Source: Paenibacillus sp.
Lineage (GTDB): Bacteria > Bacillota > Bacilli > Paenibacillales > Paenibacillaceae
Reading direction: 5' to 3'
Assembly (NCBI GenBank): GCA_029256665.1
Contig: JAQSXN010000340.1
Span: 1 to 5,227, forward strand
Length of the DNA stretch: 5,227 nucleotides
Part shown: positions 1 to 4,980 of the stretch, piece after piece
Position numbering within the stretch: the first letter of the stretch is position 1
Layout: each line of letters starts with the position of its first letter
The notes under the pieces: model-generated
What the model saw: only the letters and a program-made list of their open reading frames with translations
Database searches by the model: none
What the model was told of the DNA's origin: nothing
Made by a program: the position numbers and the translations under genes

Positions 1-116
1 CCGCCGGCTTCGGCGAAGCGCCTACCGCCATCAACAACGCGAAAGTTTATATCGATCCCGATGCCAAGCTTTCGCCCGGTCACAGCAGTCATATGAAGCT
101 TCATGATGCGAGATAG
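1..116 (+). CDS. C-terminal end of an unrecognised protein (5' partial)
   Basis: An open frame read from base 3 enters from the left edge and ends at a TAG at 114-116, giving 38 residues. The fragment includes the stretch [16 protein letters not shown] and ends in HMKLHDAR. It reads like a folded, soluble protein tail with a balanced composition, and its G/C-rich third positions match the neighbouring genes. The other two forward frames close earlier or give arginine- and serine-rich nonsense. The stop codon lies inside the hairpin at 112-134, which supports a true gene end here. No family can be assigned from so short a tail, and I do not recognise it. Confidence is for the frame being coding, not for any function. 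Confidence 0.6.
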   Translation, partial: AGFGEAPTAINNAKVYIDPDAKLSPGHSSHMKLHDAR

Positions 117-134
117 GGGCGATTTGCCCCTATC
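112..134 (+). terminator. Hairpin overlapping a stop codon, probable terminator
   Basis: GATAGGGGC (112-120) and GCCCCTATC (126-134) form a perfect 9-bp stem with a 5-base loop (GATTT). The stop codon of the left-hand gene is inside the left arm. Neither strand has a real U-tract after the stem; the plus strand continues CAAATTACTG. Termination may therefore be weak, or the hairpin may act as a 3' mRNA-stabilising structure. It could also serve the convergent AraC-family gene, whose stop codon is 86 bases away on the other strand. Confidence 0.5.
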
Positions 135-219
135 CAAATTACTGCCTAAATGACATTCAATTAGTTACACTCGTTCCCCACAACGTCGATGAGCCGTTTC
201 CCCCAATGTGCATGCCGTG

Positions 220-1098
220 TCATTCATCGTCCAAGCCGAGCCGCCCCTCCGTCATATAGCAGCTGGAGCAGAATTGCGACAAACTGACGCCCGTCTTTTT
301 CTTGAACATTTTGCCGAAGGCATGTACGTCGGCGTACCCTACCTCCCTGGCGATTTCGGTTACCGACAAGCCGGTCGTCACGGCAAGCTCCTTCGCCCGC
401 TGGACGCGAAGCCACATCATATATTGCAGCGGCAGCATCCCGAATTCCCGTCTGAACAACAAGCTCAGATAGTTCCTCGATAAACCCGACACTTTCTCCA
501 GCAGACCCAACCGAATGTCCTCCGAATAATGATTTCGGATATAGTTTTTTGCTTGCATCAGCTTGCCGGCGTTTTTCAATTGAACGGGAGTCAGCTGAGC
601 GGACCTTGATTGCTTGGCCGCTTCGCCCATCGTCCGCATGAGCAGTTGCTGGCATTCGATCTGGTGGATGACGCCGGGCTGATGATAATGCGTGACGATT
701 CGCTCCAGCCAGTCGCTAACCGGCTGATCGCCGAACGATTGGAACAGATGCCGCCCTTCGAGCAGTTCCTCCGCAGGAAATCCCGAGCCTCCGAAGTGAA
801 AGACGATGGAAATGCAGGAGTACGGCTCGCCCGGGATCGTCGATACCCGATGGACCTCGTACGGCCGATGAATAATCAGATCGCCCTGTCTCGTCTCGTA
901 CGTCTTTCCTTCGATCTCGTACTGGCTTGCGCCGCGATATGTATATTGGATCTGGTATTGCCTGTGGAAGCCCTCCGGCTTCGTCCAACCGTCCGGGGCG
1001 TGAAACAAATGCGCCAGCGTGATGTAAGGCGGATAATAATAGTCGCGAAGATGCTCAAGCGTCTCGCCCGGATCCCAATAAGCCATGTCTTTTCTCAT
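220..1098 (-). CDS. AraC-family transcriptional regulator with N-terminal cupin-like sensor
   Basis: This 292-residue protein is a cytoplasmic DNA-binding regulator. Residues about 48-100 look like the AraC-type cupin sensor domain, with alternating beta strands and the stretch QGDLIIHRPYEVHRV. Residues about 181-277 form the double helix-turn-helix. The first HTH is near 198-220 (LLEKVSGLSRNYLSLLFRREFG); the second is near 244-270 (LSVTEIAREVGYADVHAFGKMFKKKTG), with the family hallmark IAREVGY. The length is typical of sugar-responsive AraC proteins of Paenibacillaceae. The ATG at 1098 was chosen because AAAGGGG lies 9 bases upstream; the longer frame beginning at 1212 has no comparable site and would add 38 residues outside the domain. 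The gene is divergent from the Gfo/Idh gene at 1240, so regulation of that gene, probably activation by a sugar ligand, is the natural inference. The ligand is unknown. A short tail with C-x-x-C (C277, C280) follows the HTH; its meaning is unclear. Confidence 0.93.
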   Translation of the reverse strand: MRKDMAYWDPGETLEHLRDYYYPPYITLAHLFHAPDGWTKPEGFHRQYQIQYTYRGASQYEIEGKTYETRQGDLIIHRPYEVHRVSTIPGEPYSCISIVFHFGGSGFPAEELLEGRHLFQSFGDQPVSDWLERIVTHYHQPGVIHQIECQQLLMRTMGEAAKQSRSAQLTPVQLKNAGKLMQAKNYIRNHYSEDIRLGLLEKVSGLSRNYLSLLFRREFGMLPLQYMMWLRVQRAKELAVTTGLSVTEIAREVGYADVHAFGKMFKKKTGVSLSQFCSSCYMTEGRLGLDDE

Positions 1099-1107
1099 GA
1101 ATCGCCG

Positions 1108-1116
1108 CCCCTTTCC
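1108..1116 (-). promoter_or_regulatory. Ribosome binding site fixing the AraC-family start
   Basis: On the minus strand GGAAAGGGG lies here, ending 9 bases before the ATG at 1098-1096. It selects this start over in-frame upstream ATGs at 1212 and 1188 and over the internal ATG at 1086. Confidence 0.7.
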
Positions 1117-1222
1117 AGCTTCCCGCGACAAATAGTGCGATCGGATACCTATTTGCAAAGCTTGCCTAAATACGGCGCCGTCACGCATCCCGTACAATAA
1201 AGTAGCCGGCATATTCCCATTT

Positions 1223-1230
1223 GAGAGGTG
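1223..1230 (+). promoter_or_regulatory. Ribosome binding site fixing the Gfo/Idh start
   Basis: GAGAGGTG ends 9 bases before the ATG at 1240. An alternative GTG start at 1228 lies within this site and so would have no ribosome binding site of its own, which makes 1240 the preferred start. Confidence 0.75.
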
Positions 1231-1239
1231 TATCGTCTA

Positions 1240-2451
1240 ATGAAAAAAATCAAAATCGGCGTCCTCGGCGCTGGCATGTTCGCCAAATCGTTTATTCCAT
1301 TGTTCAAAGCCCATCCGGGCGTCGAGAAGGTCGCGCTTGCCGATATCGACCCTGAGAGATTGCGCCAAGTCGCGGATACATTCAGAATAACAGAAACGTA
1401 CGCCGGCTTGGAAGAGCTGTGCCGCAGCGACGTGGACGCCATTGCGATCTTCACGCAACGGCATCTTCACGCGCCGCAGACAATCGCGGCGCTCCGCGCG
1501 GGCAAGCACGTCTATTGCGCCGTCCCGATGGCCCATTCGCTGGAGGATGTCGAAGCTATTCTGGAGGAAGTGAGGCGAAGCGGCCTTGTCTATATGTCGG
1601 GCGAGACCAGCTATTATTACCCGAGCACGATCTATTGCCGCGACCGGTTCGCGAAAGGCGATTTCGGCGACTTCGTATACGGCGAGGCTCAGTACTTGCA
1701 TGACCTCTCCCACGGCTTCTATGAAGCGTTCCAGCATTCGGGCGGCTCCGACTGGAAGAAGGTGGCCGGCTTCCCTCCGATGTATTACCCGACGCATTCG
1801 GTCAGCATGATCCTGTCGGTCACCGGTGCGCGGGCGACCCAGGTATCCTGTCTGGGCTACCGCGATCGCCATGAAGACGGGATTTACCGCGAAGGGGCGA
1901 ACTTGTGGAACAATCCGTTCAGCAACGAAACCGCGATGGTGCGGACGTCCGACGGCGGCATGGCCCGCTTCAACGAATTCAGGCGCGTCGGCTGGTCGGG
2001 CAAAAACTGCGTGTACATGAGCATGTTCGGCACCCAAGGCAGCTTCGAGGAGCATGCGGACTCGCAAGTTTGGTCTTCGCTTACGCACGGAAGCCTGCAA
2101 GACGTCAGCGAGCTGTTGCATAGCAACGACTATGTGAATCAGGAAGCCGATCCCGACATTCCGGTGTCGTTGCGGCAAGACTTCGTGAGCAGCCTCAGTC
2201 CCATTCACGATGCCGACCGTCTGCCGCGCGAATTTCTCGGCATGCCGAACGGGCATTTCGGCTCCCACCAGTTCCTGGCGGACGACTTTGTCAAGGCTGT
2301 CGGCCAGCATAAGCTGCCGCCGATCCATGCATGGAACGCGGCCGCCTACTGCGCTCCCGGCATCATCGCCCACGAATCCGCCTTGCGCGGAGGAGAAATG
2401 CTGGCCATCCCCGATTTCGGCGGGCCGACGGCAGGCTGGAGCAAGCTCTAG
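1240..2451 (+). CDS. Gfo/Idh/MocA-family NAD(P)-dependent oxidoreductase-like protein
   Basis: This 403-residue cytoplasmic protein has an N-terminal Rossmann fold beginning KIGVLGAGMFA, with the nucleotide motif G-x-G-x-x-A at residues 10-15 and an acidic strand end ALADID at 33-37 that favours NAD(H). The C-terminal alpha/beta domain ends with the family's GSHQFLADDFVKAV (341-354) and NAAAYCAPGIIAHESALRGG (366-385). Where most relatives have E-K-P, this protein reads A-V-P (residues 94-96 in VYCAVPMA), so the usual catalytic lysine is missing. It has YYPTHS at 182-187. The spacing Y183-H186 matches the catalytic tyrosine/histidine pair of GH109 NAD-dependent alpha-N-acetylgalactosaminidases (family knowledge). 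It may therefore be a glycosidase-like or otherwise divergent member rather than a simple sugar dehydrogenase; this is inference. Its divergent AraC-family neighbour suggests induction by a carbohydrate. The gene ends before a bidirectional terminator. Family assignment is secure; substrate and reaction are not. Confidence 0.93.
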   Translation: MKKIKIGVLGAGMFAKSFIPLFKAHPGVEKVALADIDPERLRQVADTFRITETYAGLEELCRSDVDAIAIFTQRHLHAPQTIAALRAGKHVYCAVPMAHSLEDVEAILEEVRRSGLVYMSGETSYYYPSTIYCRDRFAKGDFGDFVYGEAQYLHDLSHGFYEAFQHSGGSDWKKVAGFPPMYYPTHSVSMILSVTGARATQVSCLGYRDRHEDGIYREGANLWNNPFSNETAMVRTSDGGMARFNEFRRVGWSGKNCVYMSMFGTQGSFEEHADSQVWSSLTHGSLQDVSELLHSNDYVNQEADPDIPVSLRQDFVSSLSPIHDADRLPREFLGMPNGHFGSHQFLADDFVKAVGQHKLPPIHAWNAAAYCAPGIIAHESALRGGEMLAIPDFGGPTAGWSKL

Positions 2452-2479
2452 CTCGTATGGCAGCGGCTTGGTTCTGCAT

Positions 2480-2530
2480 AAAAAACGGCCTGGTCGAGCG
2501 GAGTCACCGCTCTTCCAGGCCGTTCTTTAT
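2480..2530. terminator. Bidirectional intrinsic terminator between convergent genes
   Basis: AACGGCCTGG (2484-2493) pairs with CCAGGCCGTT (2515-2524). Inside, after a 2-base mismatch, GAGCGG (2496-2501) pairs with CCGCTC (2507-2512) around the loop AGTCA. The minus strand leaves the stem with six T residues (complement of the A run 2480-2485), a strong terminator for the MFS gene. The plus strand leaves it with CTTTAT, a weaker U-tract for the Gfo/Idh gene. The position, 28 bases after one stop and 23 after the other, fits a shared terminator. Confidence 0.92.
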
Positions 2531-2553
2531 CTCGCTTTCCTATATGGGTTCAT

Positions 2554-3750
2554 TTAAATTCCCGTCTTCAGCACCACCCGCTCTGCCGCTTTCCGGCGCG
2601 AGCGGACATATGAAACTCTGAAGGACGCCGTTGCGGTCGCGGCCGCGATGATTACGCCTGTCGCTCCGATCCAGCTAATGGACGAAAGGGAAGCTTGCTC
2701 GACGACAATTCCGCCAAGTCCCGCGCCGGCTGCCATTCCAAGCTGCAGCACCGATGAGTTCAAGCTGAGCATGATTCCCGATGCTTCCGGGGCAAGGGAC
2801 ATCAAGTGAAACTGCTGGGTTGGACCCGATGACCATGCCGCGAATGCCCAAAGCATGAGCAACGGAAATACGACGACAGCGGATTGACCGGCAAAGGTAA
2901 GGAGTACCAGCACAATCGTGTGCAACAGCATGCCGCTGACCAATGTCCGGGGAGCTCCCCATTTATCCGTGCTGAAGCCGCCGAGCTTGGAGCCGATTAA
3001 GCTTGCAATGCCGAATGCGAACAACCCGGCGCTCACGCCCTGCTCGCTTAATTGAGTCACTTGAAGCAAAAACGGCGAGATGTATGTGTAAGCGATGGAA
3101 TATCCGCCGATCCAGAAGAAGGTCACCAGCAAGGCTACGGCTATTTTCGGCTGCTTAAGCAACGCAAGCTGTTTGCCGATCGGAACGGGTTCCTCACCGT
3201 CTGTGCGCGGTATCGTGAAGTGGATGATGATCATGGCGATCAGTCCCAACGCGCCAATCCCGCCGAAGAACAGTTTCCAATCATATACGGACGCGATGAC
3301 TCTTCCAAGCGGAACCCCCACGATTAACGCAGTGCTGAAGCCCATCACCAGCGTTGCGATGGCGCTTCCTTGCTTCCCTGGCGGAGCCAGCTTCGAAGCG
3401 ACGGTCAATGCCGTTACGACGAATACCCCCGTGCTGAGAGCCAAGACGATTCTGGATGCCATTAGAAATTCAAAGCCTGGCAGAACAAGCGCAATGACAT
3501 TGCCGATCGCGAATACGCCTAGCGAATAGAGCAGCAGCTTGCGGCGTTCCATGCGAGCCGTGACGGCCATGAGGATCGGCGTGCCGAAAGCGTAAGCGAG
3601 CGAAAAAACGGTGATAAGCTGACCGGCTGCGGATACCGATACCCCAATGTCTTCGGATACTTTATCCAAAATTCCTGCAATGATAAACTCCGACGTTCCG
3701 ACCAAAAAACTGATAATGGCCAGCATATAAATTTTTAATGCGTTCGACAT
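2554..3750 (-). CDS. PbuE-like MFS efflux transporter (DHA1 family)
   Basis: This 398-residue integral membrane protein has about 12 hydrophobic helices and a short basic C-terminus. TM1 carries FLVGTSEFIIAGIL (residues 15-28) with a conserved Glu21. The loop after TM2 carries AVTARMERRK (62-71), the motif-A position. TM5 carries GFSTALIVGVPLGR (137-150), the motif-C-like antiporter signature. The central cytoplasmic loop is about 182-200, and the second-half motif-A copy is GGFSTDKWGAPRTL (257-270). The overall pattern (SAAGQLITVFSLAYA, RMERRKL, GVPLG, GPTQQ) resembles Bacillus PbuE, a proton-driven exporter of purine bases and nucleosides, and the wider YdhP/AraJ drug-efflux group. The substrate here could be a purine or a toxic compound. 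AGGAG lies 9 bases before the ATG. An ArsR-type gene is 70 bases upstream, and the same operator-like element precedes both genes, so the transporter is probably derepressed by that regulator's ligand. The family call is firm; the substrate is inferred. Confidence 0.93.
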   Translation of the reverse strand: MSNALKIYMLAIISFLVGTSEFIIAGILDKVSEDIGVSVSAAGQLITVFSLAYAFGTPILMAVTARMERRKLLLYSLGVFAIGNVIALVLPGFEFLMASRIVLALSTGVFVVTALTVASKLAPPGKQGSAIATLVMGFSTALIVGVPLGRVIASVYDWKLFFGGIGALGLIAMIIIHFTIPRTDGEEPVPIGKQLALLKQPKIAVALLVTFFWIGGYSIAYTYISPFLLQVTQLSEQGVSAGLFAFGIASLIGSKLGGFSTDKWGAPRTLVSGMLLHTIVLVLLTFAGQSAVVVFPLLMLWAFAAWSSGPTQQFHLMSLAPEASGIMLSLNSSVLQLGMAAGAGLGGIVVEQASLSSISWIGATGVIIAAATATASFRVSYVRSRRKAAERVVLKTGI

Positions 3751-3767
3751 CTTATATTTCTCCTCTC

Positions 3768-3820
3768 ATTTATGTATGTTTCTATATTTCTAAATATATA
3801 GAAATAGTAAACAAAAAAAA
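3768..3820 (-). promoter_or_regulatory. AT-rich promoter region of the MFS gene
   Basis: The gap between the arsR-like stop and the transporter's ribosome binding site is almost pure A/T. On the minus strand eight T residues (3820-3813) directly follow the arsR-like stop codon. They are not preceded by a G/C stem, so they look more like an upstream promoter element than a terminator. TTTACT (3811-3806) could be a -35, with AATATA (3788-3783) 17 bases on as a poor -10. The exact hexamers are uncertain. No purine riboswitch-like leader fits in this space. Confidence 0.35.
3785..3806. promoter_or_regulatory. ArsR-type operator in front of the MFS gene (site A)
   Basis: TATTTC (3785-3790), ten AT-rich bases, then GAAATA (3801-3806) form an inverted repeat. 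The element matches site B at 4133-4154 in spacing and in 18 of 22 positions on the plus strand. A further overlapping dyad is present: TTTCTATAT at 3779-3787 pairs with ATATAGAAA at 3796-3804, so two regulator dimers might bind. The element lies 35 bases upstream of the transporter start codon, within the region expected to hold its promoter. Confidence 0.72.
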
Positions 3821-4111
3821 TTACGTGAGCAAATACGGTGCATATTTCCGCGCCATCTCACGATTAACGCTATAGTAGATATAGGTTCCGTCCTTACGAA
3901 GATTCAGCAATCCGCAGTCCGTCAATTGCTTGAGATGATGAGACAACGTAGAGCCTGCGACGGATTCCAGCTTGCTTCCGATATCGGAACAACATAGATT
4001 GCTCTCTTCCGTAAGCATCATCGCGATTTTGAGACGGGTTGGTTCTCCAAGCGCCTTGTATACTTTAACGGCTTGCCTCACTTCCACCGTTTCCTCTGTC
4101 ATCGCAATCAT
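3821..4111 (-). CDS. ArsR/SmtB-family winged-helix repressor
   Basis: This 96-residue protein matches the usual length of compact ArsR/SmtB repressors, which bind DNA as dimers and release it on metal or other ligand binding. It has the family opening KVYKALGEPTRLKIAMML (17-32 region), the recognition helix in VAGSTLSHHLKQLTDCGLL (51-69), and the wing LRKDGTYIYYSVN (71-83). In the helix where arsenic sensors have C-x-C, it has adjacent cysteines C40 and C41 (NLCCSDI) plus C66. This could be a thiol or metalloid sensor, but it is not the canonical site. The ATG at 4111 has GAGGA 8 bases upstream and is preferred over the ATG at 4102; the longer frame from 4267 runs through the promoter. The gene precedes the MFS transporter on the same strand with a 70-base gap that holds its own operator copy. 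Autoregulation is likely, since site B overlaps the predicted transcription start. Confidence 0.93.
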   Translation of the reverse strand: MIAMTEETVEVRQAVKVYKALGEPTRLKIAMMLTEESNLCCSDIGSKLESVAGSTLSHHLKQLTDCGLLNLRKDGTYIYYSVNREMARKYAPYLLT

Positions 4112-4115
4112 GCCG

Positions 4116-4124
4116 CCTTTCCTC
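4116..4124 (-). promoter_or_regulatory. Ribosome binding site fixing the ArsR-type start
   Basis: On the minus strand GAGGAAAGG lies here; its GAGGA part ends 8 bases before the ATG at 4111. It is too far from the downstream ATG at 4102, so the longer 96-residue product is favoured. Confidence 0.65.
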
Positions 4125-4132
4125 GAATTGAG

Positions 4133-4154
4133 TATTTCTATATCTGTCGAAATA
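4133..4154. promoter_or_regulatory. ArsR-type operator in front of the arsR-like gene (site B)
   Basis: TATTTC (4133-4138), ten bases, then GAAATA (4149-4154) form an inverted repeat of the same geometry as site A. It begins directly after the predicted -10 box (4155-4160) and covers the expected transcription start, a placement that would block transcription when occupied. Confidence 0.75.
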
Positions 4155-4183
4155 AAGATAACACAGATCCGATTGCATGTAAA
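4155..4183 (-). promoter_or_regulatory. Sigma-A type promoter of the arsR-like gene
   Basis: On the minus strand TTTACA (4183-4178, 5/6 match) is followed after exactly 17 bases by TATCTT (4160-4155, 4/6 match). Transcription would start near 4148, about 37 bases before the start codon and inside operator site B. Confidence 0.65.
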
Positions 4184-4207
4184 CATCTGCGCCATCTTTG
4201 AGGAGGA

Positions 4208-4265
4208 GCTCCGGGAAGGCAAGCTGTTCAAGCTTCGCCTAGAGAAGTCGATCCCTCCCCGGAGC
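4208..4265. repeat. Nested inverted repeat between DinB-like and arsR-like genes
   Basis: GCTCCGGG (4208-4215) is the perfect reverse complement of CCCGGAGC (4258-4265). Between them GGC-AAGCT (4218-4225) can pair with AGCTT-C-GCC (4231-4239) around a small loop, with one bulged base. The GGAGCTCC palindrome at 4205-4212 overlaps the left arm. No U-tract follows on either strand. It lies upstream of the arsR-like promoter and downstream of the DinB-like stop, so a role in the 3' end of the DinB-like message is possible but unproven. Confidence 0.4.
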
Positions 4266-4300
4266 ATAGATTTCCTTGCGCGTTTCGAACAATCAAGACC

Positions 4301-4316
4301 GATCGCTAAGGCGATC
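4301..4316 (-). terminator. Weak hairpin after the DinB-like stop codon
   Basis: GATCGC (4301-4306) and GCGATC (4311-4316) make a 6-bp stem with a 4-base loop, starting two bases after the DinB-like TAA (4321-4319). On the minus strand the stem is followed by GGTCTTGATTGTT, only partly U-rich, so it is at best a weak intrinsic terminator. Confidence 0.3.
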
Positions 4317-4318
4317 CT

Positions 4319-4822
4319 TTAAAGCGGGGGATTTTCCACACCTAGATGGATCCAATCTTCTTTTGGCGGTCCATATACGCCATATGGCTTTATGCCTGCT
4401 TGACGCATAAGAACCGTAAGTTGTCCCCGATGATGAACAATGTGCTTGATTAGTCCCATCATAATCATGGCATTCGATTGTTCGACCCCGAACGCGTTTT
4501 GCACTTCCTTCAGAGTTGCGTCCGTCCATTGTCCTTCAATGGCTTTGGATGCGGAAGAACTGATTTCTTTAAAGGTTTCCGCGATTTCATTAGCCGAAGC
4601 CGGGACTTGATCCGCATGTTCCACTCCGTCTATCGCTAACCCGAAATCCGCCAAATATTCCGGCAAAGTTGTCGTCAGATGCCACGCGATTCTGCCTAAT
4701 GTGCGACCTCCCGGATAAACGGGTTGCTGCAACGACGCATCGGTTAACCCATCCAGGACTCCTTGCGTTAATTGGGCTTCTTTGTTCCATTCTCTTATAA
4801 AGTCCGCAACCGTTTCATACAT
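4319..4822 (-). CDS. DinB/YfiT-like metal-binding four-helix protein
   Basis: This 167-residue soluble protein has the length and layout of the DinB superfamily, a four-helix bundle with a three-histidine metal site. The first histidine is H48 in RIAWHLT. The second and third are H127 and H131 in LIKHIVHHRGQLTVLMRQAG, the family's characteristic H-x3-H helix. It is followed by the typical tail GIKPYGVYGPP. Despite its name the family is not the DNA polymerase IV called DinB. Some members are thiol-dependent S-transferases (for example bacillithiol transferases) and many are induced by stress; the substrate here cannot be read from sequence. GGGAGG lies 8 bases before the ATG, which fixes the start. 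The gene is divergent from a YafY/WYL-type regulator, which is the most likely controller of its promoter. Confidence 0.93.
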   Translation of the reverse strand: MYETVADFIREWNKEAQLTQGVLDGLTDASLQQPVYPGGRTLGRIAWHLTTTLPEYLADFGLAIDGVEHADQVPASANEIAETFKEISSSASKAIEGQWTDATLKEVQNAFGVEQSNAMIMMGLIKHIVHHRGQLTVLMRQAGIKPYGVYGPPKEDWIHLGVENPPL

Positions 4823-4898
4823 CTAACATACCTCCCATTAGTTGCCGATTCCAACTTCTGTTGCTTGGATCAGCTTGATTTCTATTCCACTGTAACCG

Positions 4899-4927
4899 AT
4901 AATAGTGACAACTATTGTCACAATTAA
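4899..4927 (-). promoter_or_regulatory. Promoter of the DinB-like gene with operator in the spacer
   Basis: On the minus strand TATTAT (4904-4899) is a 5/6 match to a -10 box. Exactly 17 bases upstream is TTAATT (4927-4922), a weak -35. The spacer is entirely occupied by the palindrome at 4905-4921, a classical position for repression or for MerR-like remodelling. Transcription would start near 4892. Confidence 0.5.
4902..4926. promoter_or_regulatory. Palindromic operator candidate in DinB-like/WYL intergenic region
   Basis: The core GTGACAA-CTA-TTGTCAC (4905-4921) is a perfect inverted repeat with 7-base arms. After one mismatched A-A pair the symmetry resumes with three more pairs (AAT to the left at 4901-4903, ATT to the right at 4923-4925). 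It sits between two divergent genes, one of which encodes a DNA-binding protein, so it is the best candidate site for that regulator. Confidence 0.65.
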
Positions 4928-4940
4928 ACAAACGGCCAGA

Positions 4941-4949
4941 TGGTATTTT
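4941..4949 (+). promoter_or_regulatory. Extended -10 candidate for the WYL regulator gene
   Basis: TGGTATTTT fits an extended -10 (TG-n-TATTTT). The -35 region 17 bases upstream (CAATTA) is poor and overlaps the right flank of the palindrome, so regulator binding there could affect this promoter too. The next gene's start codon is 31 bases further on. Confidence 0.35.
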
Positions 4950-4980
4950 TAACAGCCCTGGAGCGGAGGCCAAAACATCG

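Larger units (their letters stand above)
1099..1239. promoter_or_regulatory. Divergent promoter region between AraC-family gene and Gfo/Idh gene
   Basis: This 141-bp region must hold promoters for both divergent genes. On the plus strand TACAAT at 1193-1198 is a 5/6 match to a -10 box, but the hexamer 17 bases upstream (ATACGG) is a poor -35, as expected for a promoter that needs an activator. On the minus strand TTGCAA lies 17-18 bases before a weak -10 (TATTTG), which is only tentative. A small dyad GCAA-AGC-TTGC at 1155-1165 lies roughly midway and could be part of a regulator site. AraC proteins usually bind direct repeats, and I see no clear pair here. Confidence 0.45.

Noticed and set aside
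1151..1171. Possible CcpA (cre) site around the GCAA-AGC-TTGC dyad
   Set aside because: The central C-G of the cre consensus is missing and several conserved positions do not match, so carbon-catabolite control cannot be supported from this site.
610..1200. 196-codon plus-strand open frame opposite the AraC-family gene
   Set aside because: The translation shows no domain, the start lacks a ribosome binding site, and it covers the divergent promoter region. The minus-strand AraC reading is clearly the gene.
1237..2373. 378-codon open frame on the minus strand opposite the Gfo/Idh gene
   Set aside because: It is a codon-phase shadow of a GC-rich gene. The translation shows no family pattern, has no ribosome binding site, and the plus-strand frame has unmistakable Rossmann and Gfo/Idh motifs.
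3813..3820. T-run after the arsR-like stop as an intrinsic terminator
   Set aside because: No G/C-rich stem precedes the T-run, and the start of the transporter gene is only 63 bases away. An A/T-rich promoter element is a simpler reading.
4112..4267. 52-residue N-terminal extension of the ArsR-type protein
   Set aside because: The extension would be translated from a region containing the predicted promoter and operator, is serine/arginine-rich without a domain, and the inner ATG at 4111 has a good ribosome binding site.
4319..4822. DinB as the error-prone DNA polymerase IV
   Set aside because: The polymerase is about 350-420 residues with Y-family palm motifs. This 167-residue protein has the three-histidine four-helix pattern of the unrelated DinB/YfiT superfamily.
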